From: JBDTMC01 sp039934475
GTDB lineage: Bacteria; Acidobacteriota; Terriglobia; Bryobacterales; Bryobacteraceae
Direction of reading: 5' to 3'
Length of the DNA: 9,145 nucleotides
Assembly (NCBI GenBank): GCA_039934475.1
Contig: JBDTMC010000316.1
Location: 1-9,145 of the forward strand
Positions 1 through 5,863 of the stretch are shown piece by piece (position 1 is the stretch's first letter; every line of letters begins with the position of its first letter). The position numbers were made by a program, and so were the translations under genes. A model generated the notes under the pieces. That model ran no database searches, was not told where the DNA came from, and saw only the letters and a list, made by a program, of their open reading frames with translations.

Positions 1-811
1 AGTGATGCACCGCCTTCAACACCTGGCCGCTCACTTGATACAACAACGCCACGTTATAGTGGGCGTCGGCGTACCGTGGGTTCAAAGCAATCGCCGCTTC
101 GTAGTGTGTCAGCGCACGCTTGCGGTCGCCCTTCTCGTCGTACAGGTTTCCCAAGTTGAAATGGGCGAGGGGATAACTGTCGTCTACTTCGAGAGCCTGC
201 CGGTAGTAGCCTTCCGCCTGCTTCAGTTGCGCGGCATTGAAATGCACCGTCCCCAGATTCACCAGCGCGCCCGCCGACCGTGGGTCGAACTCCAACGCCT
301 TGCGGTACGCTTCCATGATCTCCTCCGGAAGCGCGCCGGCCATCTCCAGGTCCAGACCTTTTTGGAACCACTGCTCCGCTTCGGACTTCCGGGCGCGCTC
401 TTTCTGCGCCGCGTTTTTCTGCTCTTTGGCGGGAAACGACAACAGCCGCTTCAACTCCTGTTTGTCGAAATCCAACAGAAGCTGACCCGTGATCGGCTCC
501 ATCTTCCGTCCTTCAATCTGGACGCCGATGCGCTTGCCATCGGAGTAAAGCTTTACCGCCGTCAGCGGATTTCGTACGCCACGAAGCTCCAGGCGCAATG
601 CTCCCACGGCATCGCGGACGCGCTTCCACGGCACACCATCCACCCGTAACTGATGTAGGGTCTTGAGTGCTAAAACATCGTGAAAATTGAAAGTTTCACT
701 GGCCGGAATCAATTCTTGCCGCTCCCACGCCCGAAGCTGACGCTCCGAAATACCAACGGCGCGGCGGGCCTCCTCACGGGAGAACAAACGCAGAGGCGGA
801 AAGGCCACCAC
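1..811 (-). CDS. MerR-type HTH / TPR repeat fusion protein (partial, 3' end beyond window)
   Basis: Likely a regulator that joins DNA binding to protein-protein interaction. 270 codons are visible and the C-terminus runs off the left edge. Residues about 8-75 form a MerR-like winged helix (SREEARRAVGISERQLRAWE, then FNFHDVLALKTLHQLR). Residues about 80-125 are a linker domain, 126-145 are charged and probably helical, and TPR repeats run from about 144 (repeats near 144-177, 180-211 and 214-245, a fourth starting at 248). TPR signatures include ALVNLGTVHF, EGYYRQALEVD and AHFNLGNLYDEKGDRKRAL. An in-frame TAG lies three codons upstream of GTG at 811, so the start must be this GTG, the next one (808) or something further in. 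No Shine-Dalgarno is visible, but an extended -10 fits a leaderless start at 811. It is divergent from feoA. MerR-TPR fusions are known mainly from acidobacteria; the ligand and targets are unknown. The frame is secure, the function inferred. Confidence 0.85.
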   Translation of the reverse strand, partial: MVAFPPLRLFSREEARRAVGISERQLRAWERQELIPASETFNFHDVLALKTLHQLRVDGVPWKRVRDAVGALRLELRGVRNPLTAVKLYSDGKRIGVQIEGRKMEPITGQLLLDFDKQELKRLLSFPAKEQKNAAQKERARKSEAEQWFQKGLDLEMAGALPEEIMEAYRKALEFDPRSAGALVNLGTVHFNAAQLKQAEGYYRQALEVDDSYPLAHFNLGNLYDEKGDRKRALTHYEAAIALNPRYADAHYNVALLYQVSGQVLKAVHH

Positions 812-817
812 GCGGGA

Positions 818-826
818 ATTCTAGCA
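818..826 (-). promoter_or_regulatory. Extended -10 promoter of the MerR-TPR gene
   Basis: On the minus strand the sequence reads TGCTAGAAT: a TGn extension (826-824) followed by TAGAAT (823-818), five of six matches to TATAAT. No good -35 is seen 16-18 bp upstream, which extended -10 promoters can tolerate. Counting 7 nt on from the -10 places +1 at base 811, the G of the GTG codon. Confidence 0.45.
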
Positions 827-878
827 TGACTAAGGCTTTCGACGTACAGATTAAGACGGAGTACGTGAATTGCCTGCG

Positions 879-907
879 TTGACAAGCTCTGGCGGCGGGC
901 TCATACT
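879..907 (+). promoter_or_regulatory. Sigma70-type promoter of feoAB
   Basis: A perfect -35 hexamer TTGACA (879-884) is followed by a 17-bp spacer and CATACT (902-907), four of six matches to TATAAT. The predicted +1 is near 914, inside the open frame of feoA, so GTG 908 would lie upstream of the transcript. I see no convincing Fur box (19-bp AT-rich inverted repeat) over or near it, so iron control cannot be claimed from sequence. Confidence 0.6.
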
Positions 908-913
908 GTGAGT

Positions 914-1198
914 GTGATGCAACTGAGTGTCAAGAAGACAGGCCATCACCGGCGGTCAGGACCGGCGGAAACGCTCGATCAGTTGCACCGCGGCGAAGAA
1001 GCCATCCTTGATCGTATTGAACTCCCCCAGCCGTTCGCCCAACGCCTGATGGAGCTGGGTTTTCTGCCCGGCTGTTCAGTCACAGCGGCGCTCAGCGCTC
1101 CGGGCGGCGATCCGCGCGTGTATCGTGTTGATGGCTCCGAAATCGCGCTTCGCACCGAAACCGCAGTTCACTTGCGACTCCGCCGCCCTCGGATATGA
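914..1198 (+). CDS. feoA: FeoA, SH3-like accessory protein of ferrous iron transport
   Basis: A small cytoplasmic protein with an SH3-like fold that supports FeoB activity, probably by contacting the transporter. The core follows the family pattern: TLDQLHRGEEAIL, then RLMELGFLPGCSVTAA, then GDPRVYRVDGSEIALR and a final beta strand. It is about 94 residues from GTG 914, longer than the usual 75-80 because of a basic N-terminal stretch. Possible starts are GTG 908, GTG 914 and ATG 917, all in frame. The promoter at 879-907 predicts +1 at 914, so 914 or 917 is preferred, and no Shine-Dalgarno precedes any of them. The stop codon overlaps the feoB start (ATGA), which points to translational coupling and one transcript. 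Confidence 0.88.
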   Translation: MMQLSVKKTGHHRRSGPAETLDQLHRGEEAILDRIELPQPFAQRLMELGFLPGCSVTAALSAPGGDPRVYRVDGSEIALRTETAVHLRLRRPRI

Positions 1199-3099
1199 GC
1201 GACTGCCACGGTTGCCCGGCGTCCACCGTCTCCTGCAGCCATGTCCCCCCCTCTGCCTCCGCGCCCAACCACAAGAGTGTGGTTGCGATTGTGGGACCGC
1301 CGAATTCGGGCAAGTCCACTCTCTTCAACCGCCTCACGGGCATGCAGCAGAAAGTGGCTAACTTCCCGGGTGTCACTGTGGAACACCACATGGGCCGTGT
1401 CCGGCTGGACGGCGGCCGCGAAATCTCCCTCATCGATCTGCCCGGCGTCTACAGTCTGAACCCGCGCTCGGAAGACGAACAGGTTACCCGTGACGTTCTT
1501 ATGGGCGAAAAGGCCGGCGTCGCCCGCCCCGATGCGATCCTCCTGATTCTCGATTCCACGAATCTGGGCCGTCACCTGACGCTCGCAGCTCCGATTCTCT
1601 GCCTCGGCCTGCCAACGCTCATCGTGCTCAACATGGCCGACGACCTCGACCGCCGCGGCGGAGGCGTAGACCCGGTGACACTATCCCAGCAATTGGGGGC
1701 GCCGGTCGCCCTCACCAGCGCCGCCAGCGGCCTGGGTGTGGACAAGGTGTATCAGTTCCTCGGTGGCGCCATTCCCCTGCCGCCGCCGGTGCAATTGCCC
1801 ATCATGCAGGACGTGCCGAAATGCCGCCAATGGGCGCGCACCGTGGGCGAAGGCGCAGCCTACCGTTCTCCTGCGCCACCCCTTTGGACGCGCCGGCTGG
1901 ACTCGGTGTTCCTGCACCCGATCGCCGGTCCGCTGGTCTTCTTCCTGGTGGTTTTAGGCGTCTTCCAAACCATCTTCTCAGCGGCTGAGCCGGCGAAGAA
2001 TGCGCTCGATTTCATGGTTCGCTGGTGCGGCACCCAGTTAGGGCTCCTCCTCCCTCACGGCATCCTGCATTCTCTGCTGATTGACGGCATCTTGAGTGGC
2101 GTCGGCTCGGTAGTCGTGTTTTTGCCGCAGATTCTGGTGCTGTTCCTGTTTATTGGAATACTGGAAGATTCCGGCTACCTGGCACGCGCCGCACTGATCG
2201 CAGACCGCACCATGTCCAAGGTCGGCCTGCAAGGCAAGAGCTTCATCCCGCTGCTTTCGGCCTATGCGTGCGCGGTACCAGCCATCATGGCCACCCGCAC
2301 CATTGAAAACAAGCGCGATCGCATCGCCACCATCCTCATCGCGCCCTTCATGACCTGCTCGGCGCGGCTCCCGGTCTACACCCTGATCATCGCCGCGTTT
2401 CTGCCGGACAAACCGATTGTGGGCCATTTCCTTGGCCTCCGCGCCGTCGCCATGCTCGGGCTTTACGTACTCGGGTTCGTGGCGGCAGTCGCCACCGCCC
2501 GCATGCTGAAATCATCGGTGCTGAAGAGCGATCGCGCGCCATTCGTCCTGGAGATGCCGCCTTACCGCTGGCCCACTCTTCGGTCGCTGGGCCTGCGGCT
2601 CTATGACCGGTCGAAGGTCTTCCTCCACCGCGCCGGCACCGTCATTCTCGCGGTATCCCTGGTGCTCTGGGTTCTGGCGAGCCTGCCATTGAAGAACGGC
2701 CAGCCGCCGCCTATCGAGGAAAGCCTCGCCGGTACAGTCGGACGGACTGTGGAACCCATGATCAAGCCTCTCGGCTTCAACTGGAAGATTGGCATCGGCC
2801 TCATCACTTCCCTCGCTGCTCGCGAGGTGATCGTCGGCACACTCGGCACCATTTACGGGATGGAAGGCGATTCCCAAACCACCGGATTGCAGAAAGCATT
2901 GCAAAAGGATCTGTCGCTCGGCGGCGCCGTAGCCCTGCTTATCTTCTTTGCGTTTGCGATGCAGTGCATGAGTACCCTCGCCGTCGTGCGCCGCGAAACC
3001 GGAGGCTGGAAATGGCCGATCCTGCAGTTCACTTATATGGGTGCGCTTGCCTTCGCGGGAGCTTTCGTCGCCTACCGCTTCGTCACCTGGATCACTTAG
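1195..3099 (+). CDS. feoB: FeoB, GTP-dependent ferrous iron transporter
   Basis: Inner-membrane Fe(II) uptake protein, 634 aa. The N-terminal G domain shows G1 GPPNSGKST (34-42), G3 DLPG (81-84), G4 NMAD (146-149) and a G5-like TSAAS near 174-178. A helical linker follows to about 235, and the membrane domain starts at HPIAGPL (241). The two pore-forming gate segments are conserved: LEDSGYLARAA with GKSFIPLL and ACAVPAIMATRTIENKRDR (Cys359), then FMTCSARLPVY (Cys388). The end (AMQCMSTLAVVRRETGGWKWP) is typical. It is shorter than E. coli FeoB (773 aa), with no C-terminal Cys-rich tail and no feoC downstream. The first 16 residues carry Cys4, Cys7 and Cys14 with two His, an unusual place for a metal-like motif. 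It overlaps feoA by 4 nt. Confidence 0.97.
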   Translation: MSDCHGCPASTVSCSHVPPSASAPNHKSVVAIVGPPNSGKSTLFNRLTGMQQKVANFPGVTVEHHMGRVRLDGGREISLIDLPGVYSLNPRSEDEQVTRDVLMGEKAGVARPDAILLILDSTNLGRHLTLAAPILCLGLPTLIVLNMADDLDRRGGGVDPVTLSQQLGAPVALTSAASGLGVDKVYQFLGGAIPLPPPVQLPIMQDVPKCRQWARTVGEGAAYRSPAPPLWTRRLDSVFLHPIAGPLVFFLVVLGVFQTIFSAAEPAKNALDFMVRWCGTQLGLLLPHGILHSLLIDGILSGVGSVVVFLPQILVLFLFIGILEDSGYLARAALIADRTMSKVGLQGKSFIPLLSAYACAVPAIMATRTIENKRDRIATILIAPFMTCSARLPVYTLIIAAFLPDKPIVGHFLGLRAVAMLGLYVLGFVAAVATARMLKSSVLKSDRAPFVLEMPPYRWPTLRSLGLRLYDRSKVFLHRAGTVILAVSLVLWVLASLPLKNGQPPPIEESLAGTVGRTVEPMIKPLGFNWKIGIGLITSLAAREVIVGTLGTIYGMEGDSQTTGLQKALQKDLSLGGAVALLIFFAFAMQCMSTLAVVRRETGGWKWPILQFTYMGALAFAGAFVAYRFVTWIT

Positions 3100-3166
3100 G
3101 GACTACTTTTCGCTCTTGCGCGTCCTTCTGGGATTTGTGACCATCTAATATTCCAGGTCCCTTCAC

Positions 3167-4090
3167 ATGCGTAACGTTGTCATCATTGGTTCGGGCTGCG
3201 CGGGAAACACCGCGGCCATCTACACCGCTCGCGCCAGCCTCAATCCGCTCGTCATCGGCGGCCACGAGCCTGGCGGCCAGCTTTCGGTCACCTCGCTGGT
3301 GGAAAACTTCCCCGGCTTCCCCGAAGGCGTCGACGGGCCTGTCCTCGTCGAAAACATGAAGAAACAGGCGCAACACTTCGGCGCCGAGTACATGCACGGG
3401 TCGGTCCTCGAAGCCGATCTCTCCCAGCGCCCCTTTCGCCTCAACATCGAGGGCGATTGGATTGAGACACGCACGCTGATCATCGCCTCCGGCGCGTCAG
3501 CCCGCTGGCTGGGCCTCGAAAGCGAGCAAAAGCTGATCGGCAAAGGGGTTAGCTCGTGCGCTACCTGTGACGGCTTCTTCCACCGCGGTAAGCCAATTAT
3601 GGTGATCGGCGGCGGCGATTCCGCCCTCGAAGAGGCGATATTCCTCACCCGCTTCGGTTCCAATGTAATGCTGGTCCATCGCCGGGATCAGTTCCGGGCA
3701 TCGAAGATCATGATTGACCGCGCGAAGGCCAATCCCAAGATCGAATTCGTCCTCAATTCGGTGGTGGAGGAGATCCACGACGTCTCGCAGAATTCGGTCA
3801 CCGGCGCCACGCTCCGTAACGTCATCACGGGTGAAACCACCCTCCGTCCCCTAGGCGGTTTCTTCGTCGCCATCGGGCACATTCCGAACACAAAGCCATT
3901 CGTTGGGCAGATCGACCTCGACCCGGACGGCTATATCGTCTCCAAGGGCGGCGCCCGCACCAACATTGGCGGCGTCTTCCACGCCGGTGACGTCCAGGAT
4001 CGAACGTACCGCCAGGCGATTACAGCCTCGGGCGCGGGCTGCATGGCAGCGATTGAAGTGGAGCGTTTTCTTGAAGCGGAGGGTCATTAA
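3167..4090 (+). CDS. trxB: Thioredoxin-disulfide reductase
   Basis: FAD flavoenzyme that uses NADPH to reduce thioredoxin in the cytoplasm. It is 307 aa, a normal length for low-molecular-weight TrxR. Motifs in order: FAD-binding GSGCAG (8-13); EPGGQL (34-39) with ENFPGFPEGVDG (46-57); redox-active CATCDG (131-136, Cys131/Cys134); NADPH-binding GGGDSA (148-153); HRRDQFRAS (171-179), whose basic residues give NADPH preference; and the C-terminal FAD motif GVFHAGDVQD with YRQAITASGAGCMAA (269-295). The start ATG has only a weak AGG-type ribosome binding site. It lies 67 bp after feoB with no clear terminator between, so read-through from feoAB is possible. The next gene starts inside its last codons. 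Confidence 0.96.
   Translation: MRNVVIIGSGCAGNTAAIYTARASLNPLVIGGHEPGGQLSVTSLVENFPGFPEGVDGPVLVENMKKQAQHFGAEYMHGSVLEADLSQRPFRLNIEGDWIETRTLIIASGASARWLGLESEQKLIGKGVSSCATCDGFFHRGKPIMVIGGGDSALEEAIFLTRFGSNVMLVHRRDQFRASKIMIDRAKANPKIEFVLNSVVEEIHDVSQNSVTGATLRNVITGETTLRPLGGFFVAIGHIPNTKPFVGQIDLDPDGYIVSKGGARTNIGGVFHAGDVQDRTYRQAITASGAGCMAAIEVERFLEAEGH
4060..4063 (+). promoter_or_regulatory. Shine-Dalgarno that fixes the TTG start at 4071
   Basis: GGAG sits within the trxB coding sequence, 7 nt before TTG 4071. It is the only start in this frame that combines a good ribosome binding site with a complete signal peptide, so it decides the start of the gene. Confidence 0.6.
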
Positions 4091-4868
4091 ACTCTTATTC
4101 GTTCTCCCGGCGGCTACCTTACTGTATGCCGCCGGTCCCGACCCCATCGACCTGCTCCGCCGTTCCGTCCAGGCCGAAGAGGATAACCTCGCCCGCGCCG
4201 CGGTGTACCTCTACACCGAGGACGTAACCCACAGCACGGTGGAAGGCGATCTGGTCCTGCACACCGAATCGCAGCGGTACGAAGTCATATTCCTCGCCGG
4301 CAAGCCCTATTTCCGCCTCACCTCTCGCGATGGGTTACCGCTTCCCGCCGATGAGGAGGCCGCTGAAAAAGCACGCATGGACGCCGTCGCCAATGACCGC
4401 CGCGCCAGCCTCTTCGGCTCCGGCAGCCCCGCGGAACGTCCTCGCATCTCCGTCGTTTACCAGATCCTCCCGGATTCCCACGAGATTCGCCTCCTCGGAG
4501 AAGATACGCTACAAGGGCGGGCAGTCTGGATACTGGAAGCGAGCCCCAAACGAAAAGAAGGACCAGGCGGCCTGAATGAAAAGGAGACACGGGCCTTGCG
4601 GGTGAAAGTTTGGATCGACCAGGACACGCTGCTCCGCGTCCGGCTGGATGCCGAAGCTATCCGCAAGGTGGGCCGGCTGGACCGCGGCGCCCAGCTTTCC
4701 TACCGCTTCGCGAGCCAAACCGATGGCGTCTGGCTGGTGCAGCAAATCGTCTTTCGCGTCCCCGAAGGCAAGTCGAAGGCAGGCGACCGCTACCACGAGA
4801 CCGATCAGGCCTACTCGAACTACCACAAGTTCCAGGTCGAGTCCTCCCTACAGCCCGTCTCGCAGTAG
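4071..4868 (+). CDS. Secreted LolA-fold-like outer-membrane lipoprotein-sorting family protein
   Basis: A 265-aa exported protein of uncertain function. The start is TTG 4071, with GGAG at 4060-4063 seven nt upstream. It gives a classic signal peptide: MKRRVIK, a hydrophobic core LLFVLPAATLL, and probable cleavage after YAA (residue 21). There is no lipobox Cys, so it is likely a soluble periplasmic protein. The mature part is rich in beta strands, including YRFASQTDGVWLVQQIVFRV and, near the end, SNYHKFQVESS, an ending common in acidobacterial proteins annotated as 'outer membrane lipoprotein-sorting protein' (LolA/LppX-like fold). The longer open frame upstream lies within trxB and is a shadow. 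The first 20 nt overlap the end of trxB, which suggests coupled translation. Family assignment is by style and moderate; the existence of the gene is well supported. Confidence 0.75.
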   Translation: MKRRVIKLLFVLPAATLLYAAGPDPIDLLRRSVQAEEDNLARAAVYLYTEDVTHSTVEGDLVLHTESQRYEVIFLAGKPYFRLTSRDGLPLPADEEAAEKARMDAVANDRRASLFGSGSPAERPRISVVYQILPDSHEIRLLGEDTLQGRAVWILEASPKRKEGPGGLNEKETRALRVKVWIDQDTLLRVRLDAEAIRKVGRLDRGAQLSYRFASQTDGVWLVQQIVFRVPEGKSKAGDRYHETDQAYSNYHKFQVESSLQPVSQ

Positions 4869-4875
4869 TTCGCCG

Positions 4876-5229
4876 ATGCCTCCCATCGACTATCACGACC
4901 GCTATTTCCGCCCCATCTCCAACTCGGCCAATGGTCAAGTGACCGGTGAGACGGAATTTCACTATAGGCAGACCGGCGATCTGCTGACGGGGACCTATTC
5001 TGGTGGAGGAATTCGCTTCGGTCAGCTGGTGGGGCGTGTCCACCCTGACAACTCTCTCGAGTTCGTCTACCAGCACCTCACCGATTCCGGCGAACTGCGA
5101 ACGGGGCGCTGCAGGTCCCGCCATGAACTACTGCCCGAGGGCCGGATTCGGCTCCATGAGGACTGGCAATGGACCAACGGCGATCATTCCCGAGGTCAGT
5201 CGGTCGTCGAAGAGACGCTTCCTCGGTGA
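4876..5229 (+). CDS. Small conserved protein, family often labelled 'n-acetylglutamate synthase' (function doubtful)
   Basis: A 117-aa, probably cytoplasmic protein starting at ATG 4876, seven nt after the previous stop, with no clear Shine-Dalgarno. From memory of the family, its pattern closely follows a widespread protein of about 110 aa: YHDRYFRPISNSANG (6-20), GETEFHYRQTGDLLTGTYSG (24-43), GQLVGRV (49-55), GELRTGRCRS (72-81) and GRIRLHEDWQWTNGDHSRG (89-107). Databases often name these 'n-acetylglutamate synthase', but it has no GNAT acetyltransferase or amino-acid kinase motif and is far too short for ArgA, so that name is probably wrong. The regular spacing of Gly and Tyr/Trp suggests an all-beta fold. 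The position beside trxB gives no clear functional clue. The upstream part of the same frame (from 4648) is a shadow of the preceding gene. Confidence 0.8.
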   Translation: MPPIDYHDRYFRPISNSANGQVTGETEFHYRQTGDLLTGTYSGGGIRFGQLVGRVHPDNSLEFVYQHLTDSGELRTGRCRSRHELLPEGRIRLHEDWQWTNGDHSRGQSVVEETLPR

Positions 5230-5393
5230 CCCGCCGGCAGGAATCATTTCTCCAGTGATTTTAATTACTTACACAAATAGTCAGTACGGTTTCGCCAATC
5301 GCCGTGCTGTAATGCTCTCGGCGGTCGCGCTTCGTCTTCACTAACCCGTCGGCGGAGGGCGTTCACGGTTCTTTGAAAACTGAATGCTTTGAC

Positions 5394-5519
5394 CGTTCAA
5401 CACCCCCTCAAAGTCTTTCAACACTTTCAACACTGCGAAAAATTCTGGAATTAGAACAACATATTTAATTACAGAGACTTACGAAGATTCCGGCAGTTTT
5501 TCTTTCAACACTTCAACAC
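5394..5519 (+). repeat. Cluster of five direct TTCAACAC repeats
   Basis: Identical 8-mers TTCAACAC occur at 5396-5403, 5417-5424, 5426-5433, 5504-5511 and 5512-5519, all on the plus strand. The second and third form a tandem TTTCAACAC pair with a 9-bp period. The fourth and fifth are a pair with an 8-bp period. The two pairs lie about 87 bp apart on either side of an AT-rich tract. Three copies read CTTTCAACA, which matches the DnaA box TTATCCACA at six of nine positions. That is too weak to name them DnaA boxes, but clustering and place are suggestive. Confidence 0.75.
5438..5480. other. AT-rich tract between the repeat pairs (possible unwinding element)
   Basis: Only 10 of 43 bases are G or C (about 23%), in strong contrast with the GC-rich surroundings. 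It includes ATATTTAATTA and a small inverted repeat AATTC-TG-GAATT (5441-5452). If the region is an origin this is the best candidate for a duplex-unwinding element; otherwise it may be a flexible regulatory spacer. Confidence 0.35.
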
Positions 5520-5582
5520 AGTTTCTCGATGAAGAACGTCCCACACGCCTAGCCACCGCCAACACACGAGCCTCAGGATGGT

Positions 5583-5612
5583 TTGACACCCTCTCCCCCG
5601 CGCCCTTATACT
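5583..5612 (+). promoter_or_regulatory. Strong sigma70-type promoter of the rpmH operon
   Basis: TTGACA (5583-5588, perfect) is followed by an 18-bp spacer and TATACT (5607-5612, five of six). The predicted start is near 5618-5620, giving a 5' UTR of about 71 nt before the rpmH ATG. It is the best promoter in the window and fits a highly expressed ribosomal protein operon. Confidence 0.75.
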
Positions 5613-5620
5613 GACTAATT

Positions 5621-5636
5621 GGGGCCTTCGCGCCCC
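5621..5636 (+). promoter_or_regulatory. Hairpin at the predicted 5' end of the rpmH mRNA
   Basis: GGGGC (5621-5625) pairs with GCCCC (5632-5636) around a 6-nt loop, starting within 1-3 nt of the predicted +1. CTCTAGTAGAG, an 11-bp near-palindrome, follows at 5636-5646. A GC stem at the extreme 5' end could stabilise the mRNA. No T-tract follows, so it is not a terminator. Confidence 0.35.
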
Positions 5637-5680
5637 TCTAGTAGAGTTGTGCGTCGGAGCGGGTTGCCTGCCCGGAGCGA

Positions 5681-5684
5681 AGGA
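5681..5684 (+). promoter_or_regulatory. Ribosome binding site of rpmH
   Basis: AGGA, within AAGGAG, ends 5 nt before ATG 5690. It is the strongest Shine-Dalgarno in the window and fixes the rpmH start. Confidence 0.7.
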
Positions 5685-5689
5685 GTAAT

Positions 5690-5863
5690 ATGCCAAAACG
5701 TACATTCCAGCCGAATAATCGTAAGCGGGCGAAAACCCATGGATTCCGCGTGCGTATGAAGACTAAGGACGGTCGCGCCGTGCTAGCCCGCCGTCGCGCC
5801 AAAGGCCGTTGGAAGTTGACGGTCAGTGACGAAAGAGTCGTCCGTTACGGAACAGCCGACTAG
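5690..5863 (+). CDS. rpmH: 50S ribosomal protein L34
   Basis: A basic protein of the large ribosomal subunit, too short for many gene callers. The sequence MPKRTFQPNNRKRAKTHGFR begins exactly as L34 does, followed by VRMKTKDGRAVLARRRAKGR, the rRNA-binding core. It is 57 aa, while most bacterial L34 proteins are 44-50. The extra C-terminal residues (about 46-57, SDERVVRYGTAD) are encoded over the start of rnpA, so the extension may exist because of the overlap. A strong AAGGAG precedes the ATG. It is the first gene of the operon behind the promoter at 5583-5612, and the usual neighbour of rnpA. Confidence 0.95.
   Translation: MPKRTFQPNNRKRAKTHGFRVRMKTKDGRAVLARRRAKGRWKLTVSDERVVRYGTAD

Larger units (their letters stand above)
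5230..5689 (+). other. 460-bp intergenic region upstream of rpmH, candidate origin-proximal DNA
   Basis: No coding frame is supported here. In order it holds: a weak hairpin (AATCA/TGATT, 5242-5260) before a T-rich stretch; about 130 bp with nothing recognisable; five TTCAACAC repeats (5394-5519) around a low-GC tract; the rpmH promoter (5583-5612); a short 5'-UTR hairpin (5621-5636); and the rpmH ribosome binding site. Position next to rpmH-rnpA-yidC-mnmE is typical of bacterial oriC neighbourhoods. Confidence 0.6.

Noticed and set aside
2..649. Long plus-strand open frame of 215 codons at the left edge
   Set aside because: It is the antisense shadow of the MerR-TPR gene; the minus-strand frame shows clear HTH and TPR patterns, and this one shows no family pattern.
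821..833. CTAGCATGACTAA as a possible MntR/IdeR-like metal regulator site near feoA
   Set aside because: The half-sites do not line up around one centre, and the region already contains the minus-strand -10.
3116..3151. Possible promoter before trxB (TTGCGC and TAATAT)
   Set aside because: Spacing is about 24 bp, outside the workable range, and no better -35 is seen.
5242..5265. Possible terminator (AATCA/TGATT with T-rich tail) after the small conserved gene
   Set aside because: The stem is only 5 bp and AT-rich with a 9-nt loop, and the T run is interrupted; too weak to call.
5371..5385. TTTGAAAACTGAAT-like string, as seen beside rRNA operons of Firmicutes
   Set aside because: No rRNA sequence is nearby and the organism is not a Firmicute; taken as coincidence.
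5230..5689. tRNA or small structured RNA in the rpmH upstream gap
   Set aside because: No cloverleaf, T-loop motif or long stem was found on either strand by eye.
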